Below the pieces are notes generated by a model, which did no database searches, was not told the DNA's origin, and saw only the letters and a list, made by a program, of their open reading frames with translations. Both the position numbers and the translations under genes were made by a program. Below, piece by piece: positions 24,907-37,184 of a DNA stretch of 64,000 nucleotides. The stretch's first letter is position 1. The number at the start of each line of letters is the position of its first letter. Origin of the DNA: Ectocarpus siliculosus (Eukaryota > Sar > Phaeophyceae > Ectocarpales > Ectocarpaceae); NCBI GenBank assembly GCA_000310025.1, contig FN649740.1, forward strand, positions 4,337,175 to 4,401,174. The letters are read 5' to 3'.

Positions 24907-25797
24907 CTTCCAAGCACGACAGAAAACGCAGACGATCGATCGGGGGGGTGGGAGGTGGAGAAGTGTTGTTCGTTAGACTTGTCGTAAATCTCAGGGAGTA
25001 CGTCTCTTGTCCTATCCTGCGGATCGAGAAACGAGGCTTGGTCACATGTACCGATCTACAGCTGCGGTAGTGGTGGGTGACATGGCGCAAGATACCGCAC
25101 CCCATGGACCGATTTCAAAGTTCGACTACTCATCAGATACCATACCCCCTGGACCAATTTTCAAAGCTCGACTACTTCACGTCGAGGAGGGTGTCTACAC
25201 CAAACCGAACATACGTTTTCGGAAAACTCTCGACCAGACGTTTCCAACGCTACCATTTCTCGTCGCGTCTGCTGTGGAGAACACAAGTTCCCGAAACAAA
25301 ACAAATAGCTGAGATTTGGTGACGTCGACGCAAAGACTCACGAAGAAAACACTCGTAAGCAACGACTATCCCACCTGCTGCTGATGTCGACGGGCGAGTC
25401 GGGAGGGTCGTCCGGGTCTGCCTCCCAGGCGGGGGCAGCCTCAAGGTCTTCCATCTTCCCGTCTTCGACGGCCTTATCGACGCCGGCGCCATCATCGGGA
25501 CCGAGGGCGTCGTCGAGCTTCTGCTGGTTGGTCTTCTTGACCTTGGTGTTCTTGGGGCCGATGATCTTGTCCAGCTGTTTCTCGTTGACAATGTCGACTC
25601 CCAGCATCATGTCCTGAGTAGCCAGGGCAAGCGCGTTAAGATCAGAACCAAGGTGTATTGCGTGCAGCGCGGCGTGGCAACCAGACGTCGTCACCAACAG
25701 AGCGAAAACTTGGGTACTAACAAGGGAAGATATAAAGGCTCCCTGAAAAATGGTGCAAGAAAAACAATCATTATCATCGTCATCGTCCGTGAATGGG

Positions 25798-25856
<59 letters not shown>

Positions 25857-28800
25857 TCTCTGTGACAGTCTGCCTGTCTCTGGCTCTGTCTCTGTCTCGC
25901 CTGCACGTGTCGTCTGCTGAAGGAGGCCTTAGCCGCGGCCCATGTGTTCCAGAAGATGGACAGGAAGAAGAGCACGTTGACGATGATCAGCACGACCGAG
26001 TATACCTCGGAGCCCCTAGAGTCAGGGCTGGCCACGTTGGCCTTGATCATCAGGGCCTGTTTGTTTTCGCGTTAAGATCGTGGCGCAGGAACAATTAAGA
26101 TCTAGAACCGAAACTTCAGCACAAACAAATCATCATGGCATGCTTTTTGGTGAAAAAATAAAGTCATACACGGACCATAACTAGAAAAGAGAGGACACAC
26201 CAGGTGTAAATCAGGGCCTGATTTAATCGCGCAAAAAATCGTGACACACGGAACCCTAAGAATGAAGGCAGTCAGTACGCTTCTCCCTTCATGGTACTGT
26301 CACAACCAAACGCGGGTCACAACAAATCTTGTTCTCGCCGTACAAGTATCAACATGTCACTATTACAACCGAGACAGAGTAGGAACAGGGCCTCACCAGG
26401 AAATTGGTGAAGAAGATCACCAGGCAACCCTAGTAAGGTTTCCATTCAGGGGGGCGAGGGGGGTGGGGGGGGGGCAGGGACGAACGGAGGGAGGGAAAGG
26501 CTAGGGTTAGTGCTGTACGTGTACGTGAGCAATGTACAGTAGACGTTTCATGTGTCAGTCGTATTCGATATATTACTGCAGCACCACTTGGCTGTACGTT
26601 CGGGCCGGGGCCGTTCAATGTGTCAGTTATATCTTGGAGTATATTACTGCTGATAAAAACAGAGTGCCACAAGAGATATCAAATGTATCACAGCAGCCCA
26701 GCAATTTTTGCTTCCTCAAGGAGCGCTCAACCGGCCAGGCGATGTTGGATCAGGCGATGTTGGGGGGTGCGGAAGAATGCAAGGAAGTTTCTTTCAACCG
26801 CGATGCAGATGAAACCTCACACTCCACTGGTTTCATTCATTCCTGCCTGTGATGATGGCATACTCCACTGGCCTGTGAAGATGACATGCTATTCAATAAT
26901 GCTAGCCAATTAGGCTACTCTAATGGACAAGCATTGCTGAATACATGCATGCAACTATTTAATTGCGTATGCTACGACAGCAGTGCACAAAAAATAATAT
27001 CAAAGTCAACAAGAAAAAAAAACTCCTGTGTGCGATTCCTCCGGTGTGATATTCCTCCTACATCAAACGTACACCAGGTAGTCTAGACCGAAAGGTGCGT
27101 GGTCTAGACCGGCGCCAAATTAGACGGGACATACATACGCACACATTCTTTGCGCGTGAGCGAGAAGAGAGGAAGGAGGTTCTTTCGGACGAGGTTCTTT
27201 CTTCATTCTCACCGTACGGTAGAGCTGCATGTCTAGGTGGTCCGTGTGTGGCCGAAGCAGCTCAAACGCCAACAGGCTGTTCGGTTTCGCCAACCACGCA
27301 GCCGAACGAAGTGCATGGTGTGAGGGGGGAGACAACGGAAGACACACCAGACCAGAATATCAGTCAGGAGGTGTACAACAACAGGCGCATTTACGTATGG
27401 AGTACGGAGTATTCAACAAAACCTTCTAGGTATTACTTTAACGGGAAAAAAAATCAGCGTTAATGCTAACTCACGAAGGAATTTTACACATGCAAACTCC
27501 ACAATAACACGACCGCATCATCAACGACTGGAAGGCAGCAGATAAGTTTGTCCATATTCTCCGGATAACAAACCTAAGGAAAACCAACACGCAACAACAA
27601 CGACGGCCGGTGTGCTTGTGTTCGTACACATGCTTAAGGAAGGCGAAGGCGCAACAACAATGTGGACCACAGAAGGAACGCTTGCTATCACACGCACACA
27701 CCTAAGGAAGGCGAAGACGCAACCGAAGGCCACCTGTCCCGGCGTGTCGGGCACGAGGAACACCAGCAGCCCCGTCAGCAGTAGACGCCGCATACACTCG
27801 AAAACCTGCCGACCACCACAAATTAAAAAACGGAGTTTGAGGAGGGGGGGGATAGTAAGGGCGCATTGCGTCGAATACATGACCGGTCTTCTACCGGGTA
27901 CGAGGCACTATTAACTACTTCGTACTGGTCGAAGAATGAGAATGAGAGAACTTTGAACAATTCTATCTAAGTCACACCTTTTCACCGGTCTTGAACTGGG
28001 CGACCGGCCATTCTAACTCGGCCTTGTACAGGGATCAGTACCGCTTTACGTTTCCTCGAGGAAGAGCACTATTATTGCTGGGGTTGCCGCATACATACCT
28101 CGTAGTAGTATCGGTTCGGGTAGTAGGCGTTCCAGAGGAAAGAAGTCGGGGCAATTGCTCGGTCCGTCCTCCTCTGATTCATCTTCTCGTCCTGCCGAAA
28201 CGAAAAGTTGGGGAGGTGAGGGAGGTTGTCAGCAGTCGTAGCACTTTAGAGGTCGAAAGGAAGCCATTAGTCTGGACTAGTCAGCGCTGACCACAAGTAT
28301 CCACTGCTTTGATTTCGGCGTTAAAAAAGTTAGCAGCACTGATGAGCGGAAACGCTACAATACCTCTCGCGACAAGCTGCCTAGTGAATGCCGATATGCT
28401 AGGCAATGTTGCCTCCGCTAGAGAGAGGTGTATACGTGCCAGCTATGCACAACCGAAATCAACTTCATCAAGCAATCAGGCAATTCGCTGAGCAACCAGG
28501 GAATTGATTCAGCAAGCAGGCGAACGCAACCAACAGTATTCTTGGTCCATTTACCAACCGAAAATCTACTTCATAAAGCACTGTGGCCAACGTGCCAAGC
28601 ACACACAGCCGTTCACACAACTCTCTGGTTGATTTACAAACCCAAATCTCTTTTCGCAAACGCGTGACGCACAAATACACCGTTCATGTTCTTGTCTTGC
28701 ATCATTTTCCAACCGGCCAGCAGGCCCACACAACGGTTCATATTCTTGTCTTGTTTGATACCACAGAGGTGTTTTCATTTCACTGCAGTAGTTCGAGCCA

Positions 28801-31800
28801 AACCTTGGCACACAACCGATGTGTATGTGTTGTATTGGGAATAACGCATCCTTTCATCCGAGAAAAATTATTTCACCACAAATACTGCGTGCGGGCGCGC
28901 AACAAACACAGACGTTTCTCGTAGTTCACAAAAAATTTCTCGGTGCTTAGCGTTATATTAAAAATTCCTCTTACGAGTCACGTCACGCACACACACGCAC
29001 CACAACATGCTTGCGCCCTCGTTGGTCCTTCAGCCCCTTGTCCGTGGGCGGGTTGATGCGGGACCTCTGCCTCGTGAGGAAGTACCAAAAGGCTGCGGGA
29101 ATACCGAGAGGATCTTGGGTGCTCCGCGGTGTGTTAAAGCGTGGGAGGGGCGGGTAAACAAACAAACGAACAGACCGAAGAACATCAGTGTGCGACAGCG
29201 GCATCAGACCAAGCTTGGCGTTGGGTAGTCATATACCAAACGACATTATCGCAGTGGAGCTAGGAAAACCCGCACCGGCAAACGAGGCAATGTGTGGCAC
29301 GATCACCTCCACGACCAAAGACGACGTACCATGAAATTCCCATTGGTTTCTTTTTCACGTTTATTGGAAGCCGCACTCCACCCCCACCAAACCAGTGAGC
29401 TTACGGGGGATGAACTAAAATATTAATAACTCACAGATGCAGATCATGACGGCGGCGTAAATCTTGTAGTTATCGTGCTTGGGCGTGTCGCACTCTATCC
29501 GGAAGTCGGCCCGAAGGAAACTCTTGCCGATCTCGGGAAAGTCTTCGCAAGCAAACGCTTGGAACACCTGTTGTATGCAACGCACGTGCCACCAGATAGT
29601 TAAGTGCTGCTGTACTTACGTGTATGGCAGCAGTAAGTGGGCCTGCTAAGACGTTTACTATTCAGCGCAGATCGCCACTGCCGGTTTTGGGCCTACAGTA
29701 TCAATCGAGAAACATTAGTGAAACGTGAAATTGTGGCCGCCGCACAGGGCATGTCGCAAAACAGGGGGGCGGCAAACCGGGCCCACCACGGTACGGGATG
29801 GCATGGTTTGGAGTGTTGTTTGCGTGGTTTCGGGCCGCACGACTGATTGATATGGAGCGCTGAGGGCACGGGCATAGCTACGTTAATACGGCATGGAACC
29901 ATTTGGGTATTGACAAGGTATGGGAACGTACGGCATGAAACAGCTAGGGTTATGATACGGTATGGGAATGCGCGACATGGAACGGTTAGGGCTACGATAC
30001 GGTATGGGGCCATACGGCATAGAACGGTTACGGTACGGCATGGGACAGGCCGGCCGTAACGCAACGAGAGCATGACAAAGTTTGGATCCACAACAATAGA
30101 ACGCCACCATTTTGTGCGTGGGGGGGGGATTAGGAAGCTTGTAATCTCCGGGCCCATTTCTGTAGTCCATACTACTCACCACCGTGGAAACCTGTGTGTA
30201 CACAAGGTACAGGATGATGAGCATCATGGTGGTGTGCCTGGCGAACAGCTCCCACAGGTGGTTCTAAGGACAAGCAGAAACAGAACAGAAAAAACACACA
30301 GCAACAGCAGCGAGCGGAGAACGGTTGTGAGACTGGTCAACTGGGGGTGAGGGCGAGGGGGTAAAATCAACACACAGAATGGAACGGCACGCACCCAGTA
30401 AAGGACACAAAATGAAACAAGAAAAAAATGTCTCATGGGATTTTGTTTTAGAACCATTTGACTACAGAAAGGGCCCGCAATAAAGAAACATTCTGTGGAG
30501 AAAAAAAAAGCCCAAATGTTTACGAAAAATAAGCAAAATGGGCTAACACAGATCAATATCGACCACAACGTAAGAAACGTCCTAGCATGAAAAATGATCG
30601 TGCGATACCCCCAACACATAAGAAACAACTGAAGGACACGTGTTCAACAAGAAACGTCCCATTGCTGCTGTTGTCATGTTCCCACCCCCGATCTAGCTCA
30701 TACAATTTTTTGGTAGGGGGGAAGAGTGGTCATTTTCGCGGCGCCCCACGCGCCCCAGCGCCGCCGCGGACTGTTCCACCCCCCACTGCTGCTGTACTGC
30801 TGTATGTACTGCCAAAAAAAACAATGTTCTGCACACCGAGCTGTCGGTTTAACGCTGCTTTTAGGCTTGGTGTGTTGTTTTCTTCGCCAGAAATAAGAGA
30901 ATCAGCAGGATGCGACAGCCCACAGGAACAAGAAACCCGTTTTCTTAGAAAACGGTCGACTTGGGGCTCGTCCTTCTGCCCAAAAGGAAGAAACTTAGGC
31001 TCGACCCGATTTTGACGTTGCTCATCTCCGGACCCGTTCTGTAGTAAGCGAAGTCGAAAATCAAACCAATAGTCAGGCAGTCTAATCTGGATATTGTGGG
31101 CCGAGTCTACCCCGATCATTACGTAGTATGATGCACCAACGCTTTGACCAGCCGCGGATTTGGAAAAAAAAATGAAAAAGCGTTCCCGCAACAACAGGTG
31201 CTTGCTCAGTTAGGATTCGTACACGAAAACCTACACAGTCGATGTTGGGGTACAGTACGCCACCGAGAGAAAGCAAGAAACAAAGCTCGGCCTAAACAAG
31301 AAACTCTTTGTCAGTGGTTGCGACATAGACTGCACTGCAGCATGGCACGTCACAGCCATCATCGCTGCCATAGCCCCCCCCCCTCCCCCCCCCCAGCCTT
31401 CTTCATCCTTGGCAAACGTAGCCTGGGCCGGCGAAATCGCTCCGTGGGGATGCGAGGTCCACGGTATATAAAGGCGTGCGTTTACGTGAACACCCCCTAC
31501 ATCGCTCCGTCCTCTCCAGGACGCGAGGTCAACGGTCTACAGCATGCACCCCCCCAACCCACCTGCTCCAGGTCCGACTCGTCACCGGGACCGTTCCTCC
31601 AGACCCTCCTAGCAGACGGCCTCGCCCTCCCCTGCCGTGCCCTCTCCGCCGCCGCCGCCGCCGCCATCGCCGTACGCGAAGCCCCCTTCCCCCGTCTAGC
31701 GGAGGCGGTAGTGGAAGCGGTCCCACGCGCAGAATCGCCCGCTGCTGCTGCTGCTGCTGCTGCTGCCGCTCCTGCTCGGGGTCTCACGCTTCCGCTGCTG

Positions 31801-34800
31801 CCGCTGTCGTAGGCTGCGAGCGTACCGGCGGTGGCCGAGCTGACGCTGCTGCTAGCGTTGCTGCGGGAGCTCATGTCTATTATCCTCCCCTTGCGGACGG
31901 GCCGGGCGCCGAGGTAGAAGGTAAAGCCGAGCAGGAGGAGGAGGCCCACGGGTCCAATGGTGACGATCCTGTGATGCGAACGACGTACGTACCACAGAGA
32001 GAAAATAGCAACATGTGTGTTGAGAAAATTGGAGACGAAACGGGCGGGATCGTACACAGGCCAAACAATAGCTCCACGATCAGTACCACCACGACCACCA
32101 CCTAGCACCAACAACAACACTAACGAGAGGCGTGGGCGAGTGAATGGAAACAACAGTCTCCTTTAAGCTTGTCGTAGCAGTCTATGACGGAAACTGATCA
32201 CCAACGACATCGCAATCACAACAACAACATCATCAAGAGAGATGGGAACGAAGGACAGCGTCAGAGTCAGCAAGCCTCACAGAAGATTGTCCTAGAAGCC
32301 AAAGCCCAAAATCACCACCAACGGCATCACAGCAGCAGTAACAAGAAGGTCAAGAGAGATGAGACCGAACAACAGAGTCAGAGTCAGGGCCAGCCTCACA
32401 AAAGCTTGTCGTAGAAGTCGATGCCCGCGGTCAGGCACGCCGCCGATATCATCCAGCCAAGGTCGAACGAAAATATCCCGATGATGGACAGGAATTTCTC
32501 GTATACCGGGGGGAACGGCACCTTCGTGATCTCCGCAAACTGAAGGAAGAACAAGGCGTCGGCCGTTGTCGTAGACGGCGGCGAAACGTTTGTTTTTTGG
32601 TTACACGCGAGAGGGAAGAATAGGGTAAGCGATATATTGCGGCGGAAGAGAGAACATTGAGGTTCTCTGGACAACATTCCCGGCATCGACGTTCCACCCC
32701 CAAAAATGATTCATCCAGGAGAGCAAACTACGAACACCGAGTTACTTCTGTGCCACCACAACGCAACACTCGTAAGTAGCTCTCACCGCGTTCGATATCT
32801 GCCACACGACTGCCATCATCGCGAGGGGTTCCGTGGATCAGTCGAAAGCCGGGGAATAGCAACAAGGAAACACAGCGGCACAAAGGACGACGACAACGGT
32901 TAGGGAAGGGGGGACATCGCAGAAACGTTGGGCGGGGAGGGAGAGGTCGTGAGGATCAACGAAGGCATGCGATACGTGCCCCAATCAAAGCAGGACGGCG
33001 TTTAGAGTAAACCGGCTCTTCACAATGCTGTACCAGGGGAGGCTAAAGCAATGCTCCCGCACGCGCGCACTTTGCGTCTGTCGCGTACGATTTCGGGAGC
33101 GAGATTCAACGCAGACACATTAGACGGTCGCCCAGGCAACAGAAAAAACAACGCAGACATACATAATCTCCTCGCTCTCTCTTCCGTTTCACCCAATAAA
33201 TGCTGCGCACCTACGACGATCTTAAGCTTGGACAGGGGCAGACGCGCCAGCATCTCCCCGATCCTAGCGGCGGCCGTCTTCTTCTTCCTGTCGCCGCCAC
33301 CCCCTCCTTGCTGCTGCCCTTCTCGTGCCCCCTTCCCGCCACCGCCGGGGCCCCGCACGGCCGGCGCAGCAGAGGGTTGTAGGCCGCGGCCGCTGCTGCT
33401 GCTCCCCACCGTGTTGTTGCTCACGTCCGCCTCCTCTTCGTTGTCGGCCCGCTGCATGGTGGGGGGTACAAGGATGCTGCTGGCTGCAGTGCCCCCCGCG
33501 GCGGCGGCGGCGGCACGGCTGCGGGCAAGAGGAACAAAGCCGGCTCCCACGGTGCCGGCAGAGTCCGCCTTGCTCCCGGCGCCCTTGTCGTTGACAGAGC
33601 TCGATGGGCCTGAACCCGCAGCAGAGGAGGTGGTAATAGCGCCGGGAGGAGGGGCCCCGATGCTGGCGCTCTTCCGGCGACCCCATGCCCCCAAGAACCG
33701 GCCGCTTCCGCCACTTTCGCCGCCATCGCTCTCCTCGCCAACGCTCTTGAGAGCGCTGCTGCCCTTAGTGGGGTGCCCCCCGCTGCTCCCGCCCCCGCTG
33801 GCGCTGAAGTGGAAGCGGCGGGTCGTCCCCTCCGAGCGGAGTAGGCCGGAGCCGCGCCTCTGTAGCATCCTGACCGATTCCCGGGTGTTGGTCATGGTGG
33901 TTGAGACCGCGCCCCTGCCTCCCACCTGATTGACGCGTGGCGTTGTTTTTTTTACGCGGGTGGGGTGGGGGGGGGGGTCAGGTTTTAATCATTGGGAGGC
34001 AGGAGCTTGGCGTTTTGTTTTTCGGTAAACCTGCCCCATCTTACATTTTTTTTTCTGCCAAAACACCAGGTTGTAACAACCTCTCCACTTTTGATGTCTG
34101 GGAGATGAGGGCTTGCAAACAGCGGTGGTTGCAGAAGCTATGAATATCCGAGGGCCTGATGCGCTGCCAACCAAGGAGAGACATGCCATTGCAGCTTGGT
34201 AAGCTCTCACTTGCCGTAGGCACTCAGACGGATATATCCCCGATGGAAGTCGCAAGGTTCGGCAACATTTCTAGTCTCTTGTACCAGACCAGGTGTAGCT
34301 GTTACGCCGGGATATTTTCAGCTTGGGGTAGTATTGGGGGGGGGGGGGCGGGTGTCCGGAACACCGCTGGCGGGTGCGTGATTTCACTTCTGCTGTGATT
34401 GCCAGAGACAATCGACTCAGCAACGTCATTCATTGTCTTCCGAACTATGAACGTCCGACGAGTGAAACTAAGGCCCTCATCGCTACTATTATCTTCTTTC
34501 TCTCACCAGGTACACCGCTAGCAGTGCGGCCACGAAGAGCGTCAGCAGCGCCGCGACAGCAAGCACGAAGTACATGCCCCCCTTGAAGCTAGCCGTACAC
34601 AGGTGGCATGCGTTGGCCACCCCCCTGCCGTACCCCGAGGCACACACGGCGCACTCTGTAGAGCGGGGTAACGGACGAACATATCGCAGGCACGCAGACG
34701 GCAGAACACATCAGGTCCAGAGGCGGGGGAGGGGCGGGCGTTAAGAACATTCACTCCCCCCGTCGGACTATGGAACAGAAGCAACCGCAAACGCCGCCGT

Positions 34801-37148
34801 CAGCTGTTTATCGCCACTTCGAACGACACTAGGCCCCTCGTGGTCTCAGACAGACAACGATAAATGAGGACACCCTGTACATCATATTCATACGGGAAAA
34901 ACAAGAGATTCACAGCCAGCTAAAAGTGATACTAAAAGGATACTTTACTTGAAGTAGAAGTAGATTATAACCTCTGCACTCACGGGGCCCCTCGTAGCCG
35001 GCGTTGCAGTACTCCTGCTCGCTGGCGACGATGCTTCCACCTTGGCAGGCGTCCTGCATCGCGATCCATCGTCACGGTTCGAGCATGAGCCGGGGTGGGG
35101 TTAGAGATATTGCAGGGAACGTTTCACTACCTGGGACAAAGGGAGAGGGTCATACGTTTGGGTCTCGATCAATAACCCGGGTAGACCTGAGACGTCTTTT
35201 ACTGCGGCAATAAGTTTATAGTAGGAGAGGAAATGTAGGACACTACACAAGTTGGTATCAACGTGGCACCACACGGCTTGCATGCTCTCCAGGAGATCCC
35301 CCCTAGGAGTATCAAACACGCCCCCCCTCTTTCTGCCAAGATATCGTGGAAAAAACATGCCCCTACTTCCGGACAAAAACTGTTAGCGAATGAAGAACAA
35401 TGATCCTACTCGATTTTCGAAACAACGATACACAGCACTGGCTGAATCAGTCCTCCTTTTTCAGATGAGCAGTCCCTTTCAATTCACTCCGTACAACCCT
35501 TCGTTTGCACCCGGCGGCATCGGCTGTGTCCATGATTCACTATACCAGTAGCGGGTCAGCAATCAAGAAATGTCTATTTCGGGTTGGGCCAGGCTCAACT
35601 TCTCATTTCGTGGCATGATCGTCGAGCTCCGGTAAAAATAAACACGCGGTAGAGTTTAACGTAGTGCCCACCGTTGGAGCAAAGTTTTTCGCTCCTACTT
35701 CCATATTTTTCGAACAAAATTTGAGGCTCGCATAACTAAACCATACGGTACCATCTGTATGTTAATATTTCACAAACTTCAACAATTTTTTGGGTTTTCG
35801 GACGACAACTCTTAACGCAACATTTTTTCTTATTTGCCCGCTCCGAAACCTGAACCATCTCCTTACCTCGTTGAAGCACTGGCGGATGTAGACGGAATCC
35901 AGCGAAGCTCGCCAGTACCCCGACTGGATGGGGAGAGTTCGGGTCGTCGCGCCGTTTTCATCGCAGTTCACCCCCTTCCAAGTTCGATTTCACCACAGAA
36001 ACGAACCAGACGACAACAAGCAAAAGGCAAGATCGGCCAACGTTTCAAGGGTCGTGAAATGCACGTGGTGGCCGTCTTTTACCCACCGTTTGCGGCTGAG
36101 AGTGGCGGCGAAATGTTCTTTGCGGGTATTTTACCTCCTGTTCCGTGCAACACCGACCGGTGGAGACCCGCATCACTGCGGTTCACCGGCCAGGACAGAT
36201 GCCGTTGTTGTCACACACAAAGCACTTCGCATGTCACACACCAAAAGCGGTCTGGGTGTCCAAAATACAAACAAGAAAGCTGGCGAGAAAAAAAGAAAAC
36301 AATCGCGGGTAGGCAATATCATAATTCACACAGACGGAACACGAAAGAGCGGGCGAGGAAGAACAAGAAAACATTCGTGAGTACGACAGAGATCGTGCTA
36401 CTACTACTGCGGCAATGCACTCACATCTTCGTCTCCATCGACATCCGTGCACAGCTCGCAGCAAGAGACGGAGTCGCCTTCCGGATCGCACGAGTTGTTC
36501 CAGTATGTCCCGCTTTCGCAATGGACGAAGGACACGTCGAAGGAAGCAGCGGCTGTCTCCCCCTCCCCATCATCCGCCAATGAAGTGGTCTGGACGACAA
36601 CAGCAGCGGCGGCCTCGGCGACAAGAGAAGCGGGAGGAGACATCCCGTCCGCCTGGAAGCTCACGGTGGCCTCTCCGTTGAAGTCGTCGAGGGGAAGGGT
36701 CACCACGTGGAGTGTGATGCTGTCGCGAGGGGCGTAAGGAAGGAAGGGTTAGGGTTCCGTACAGCTCTAAGTGTGCACGAAGCTCGGAGCAATCCAATCT
36801 GTGGAGTGCCCCAACATCGATAATATAGGTTTTAGCATAGGGAATGGGCACCTTGTAGGCAGGCCCAGTTAAGGTAATGTTAAAATTTGCATCCTTGTGA
36901 GGCGGTGGACCGCGTGGTCTAGCGTGTGGTCGCGCGAAATCTAGCTAGCGTGGAGTGTACGAGGGTAGACGTGGGTCAACGCGGCGCGGAAAGAATGATA
37001 CCGAAAAGGGCAGGTCTCATGAAAACAACAACGACAATCACCTTGCTACCCGCCCGCTTTGTTGCAACACTAAATAGAGGGTCTCACCCGGCAGACCACA
37101 ACAAAACAACACCACCACCACTTTGTACAACAACACCGCCATCCAGCG

Positions 37149-37184
<36 letters not shown>

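Noticed and set aside
27471-27580. Open stretch FVIRRIWTNLSAAFQ between exons 26 and 27
   Set aside because: Its frames do not continue the helix. Exon 27 (27213-27276) joins exon 26 through a split Ser codon and gives a conserved-looking segment.
33051-33929. 292-codon open frame on the plus strand
   Set aside because: It is the antisense of exon 19. The minus-strand frame fits the phase of exons 18 and 20, and the long plus frame comes from GC-rich low-complexity sequence.
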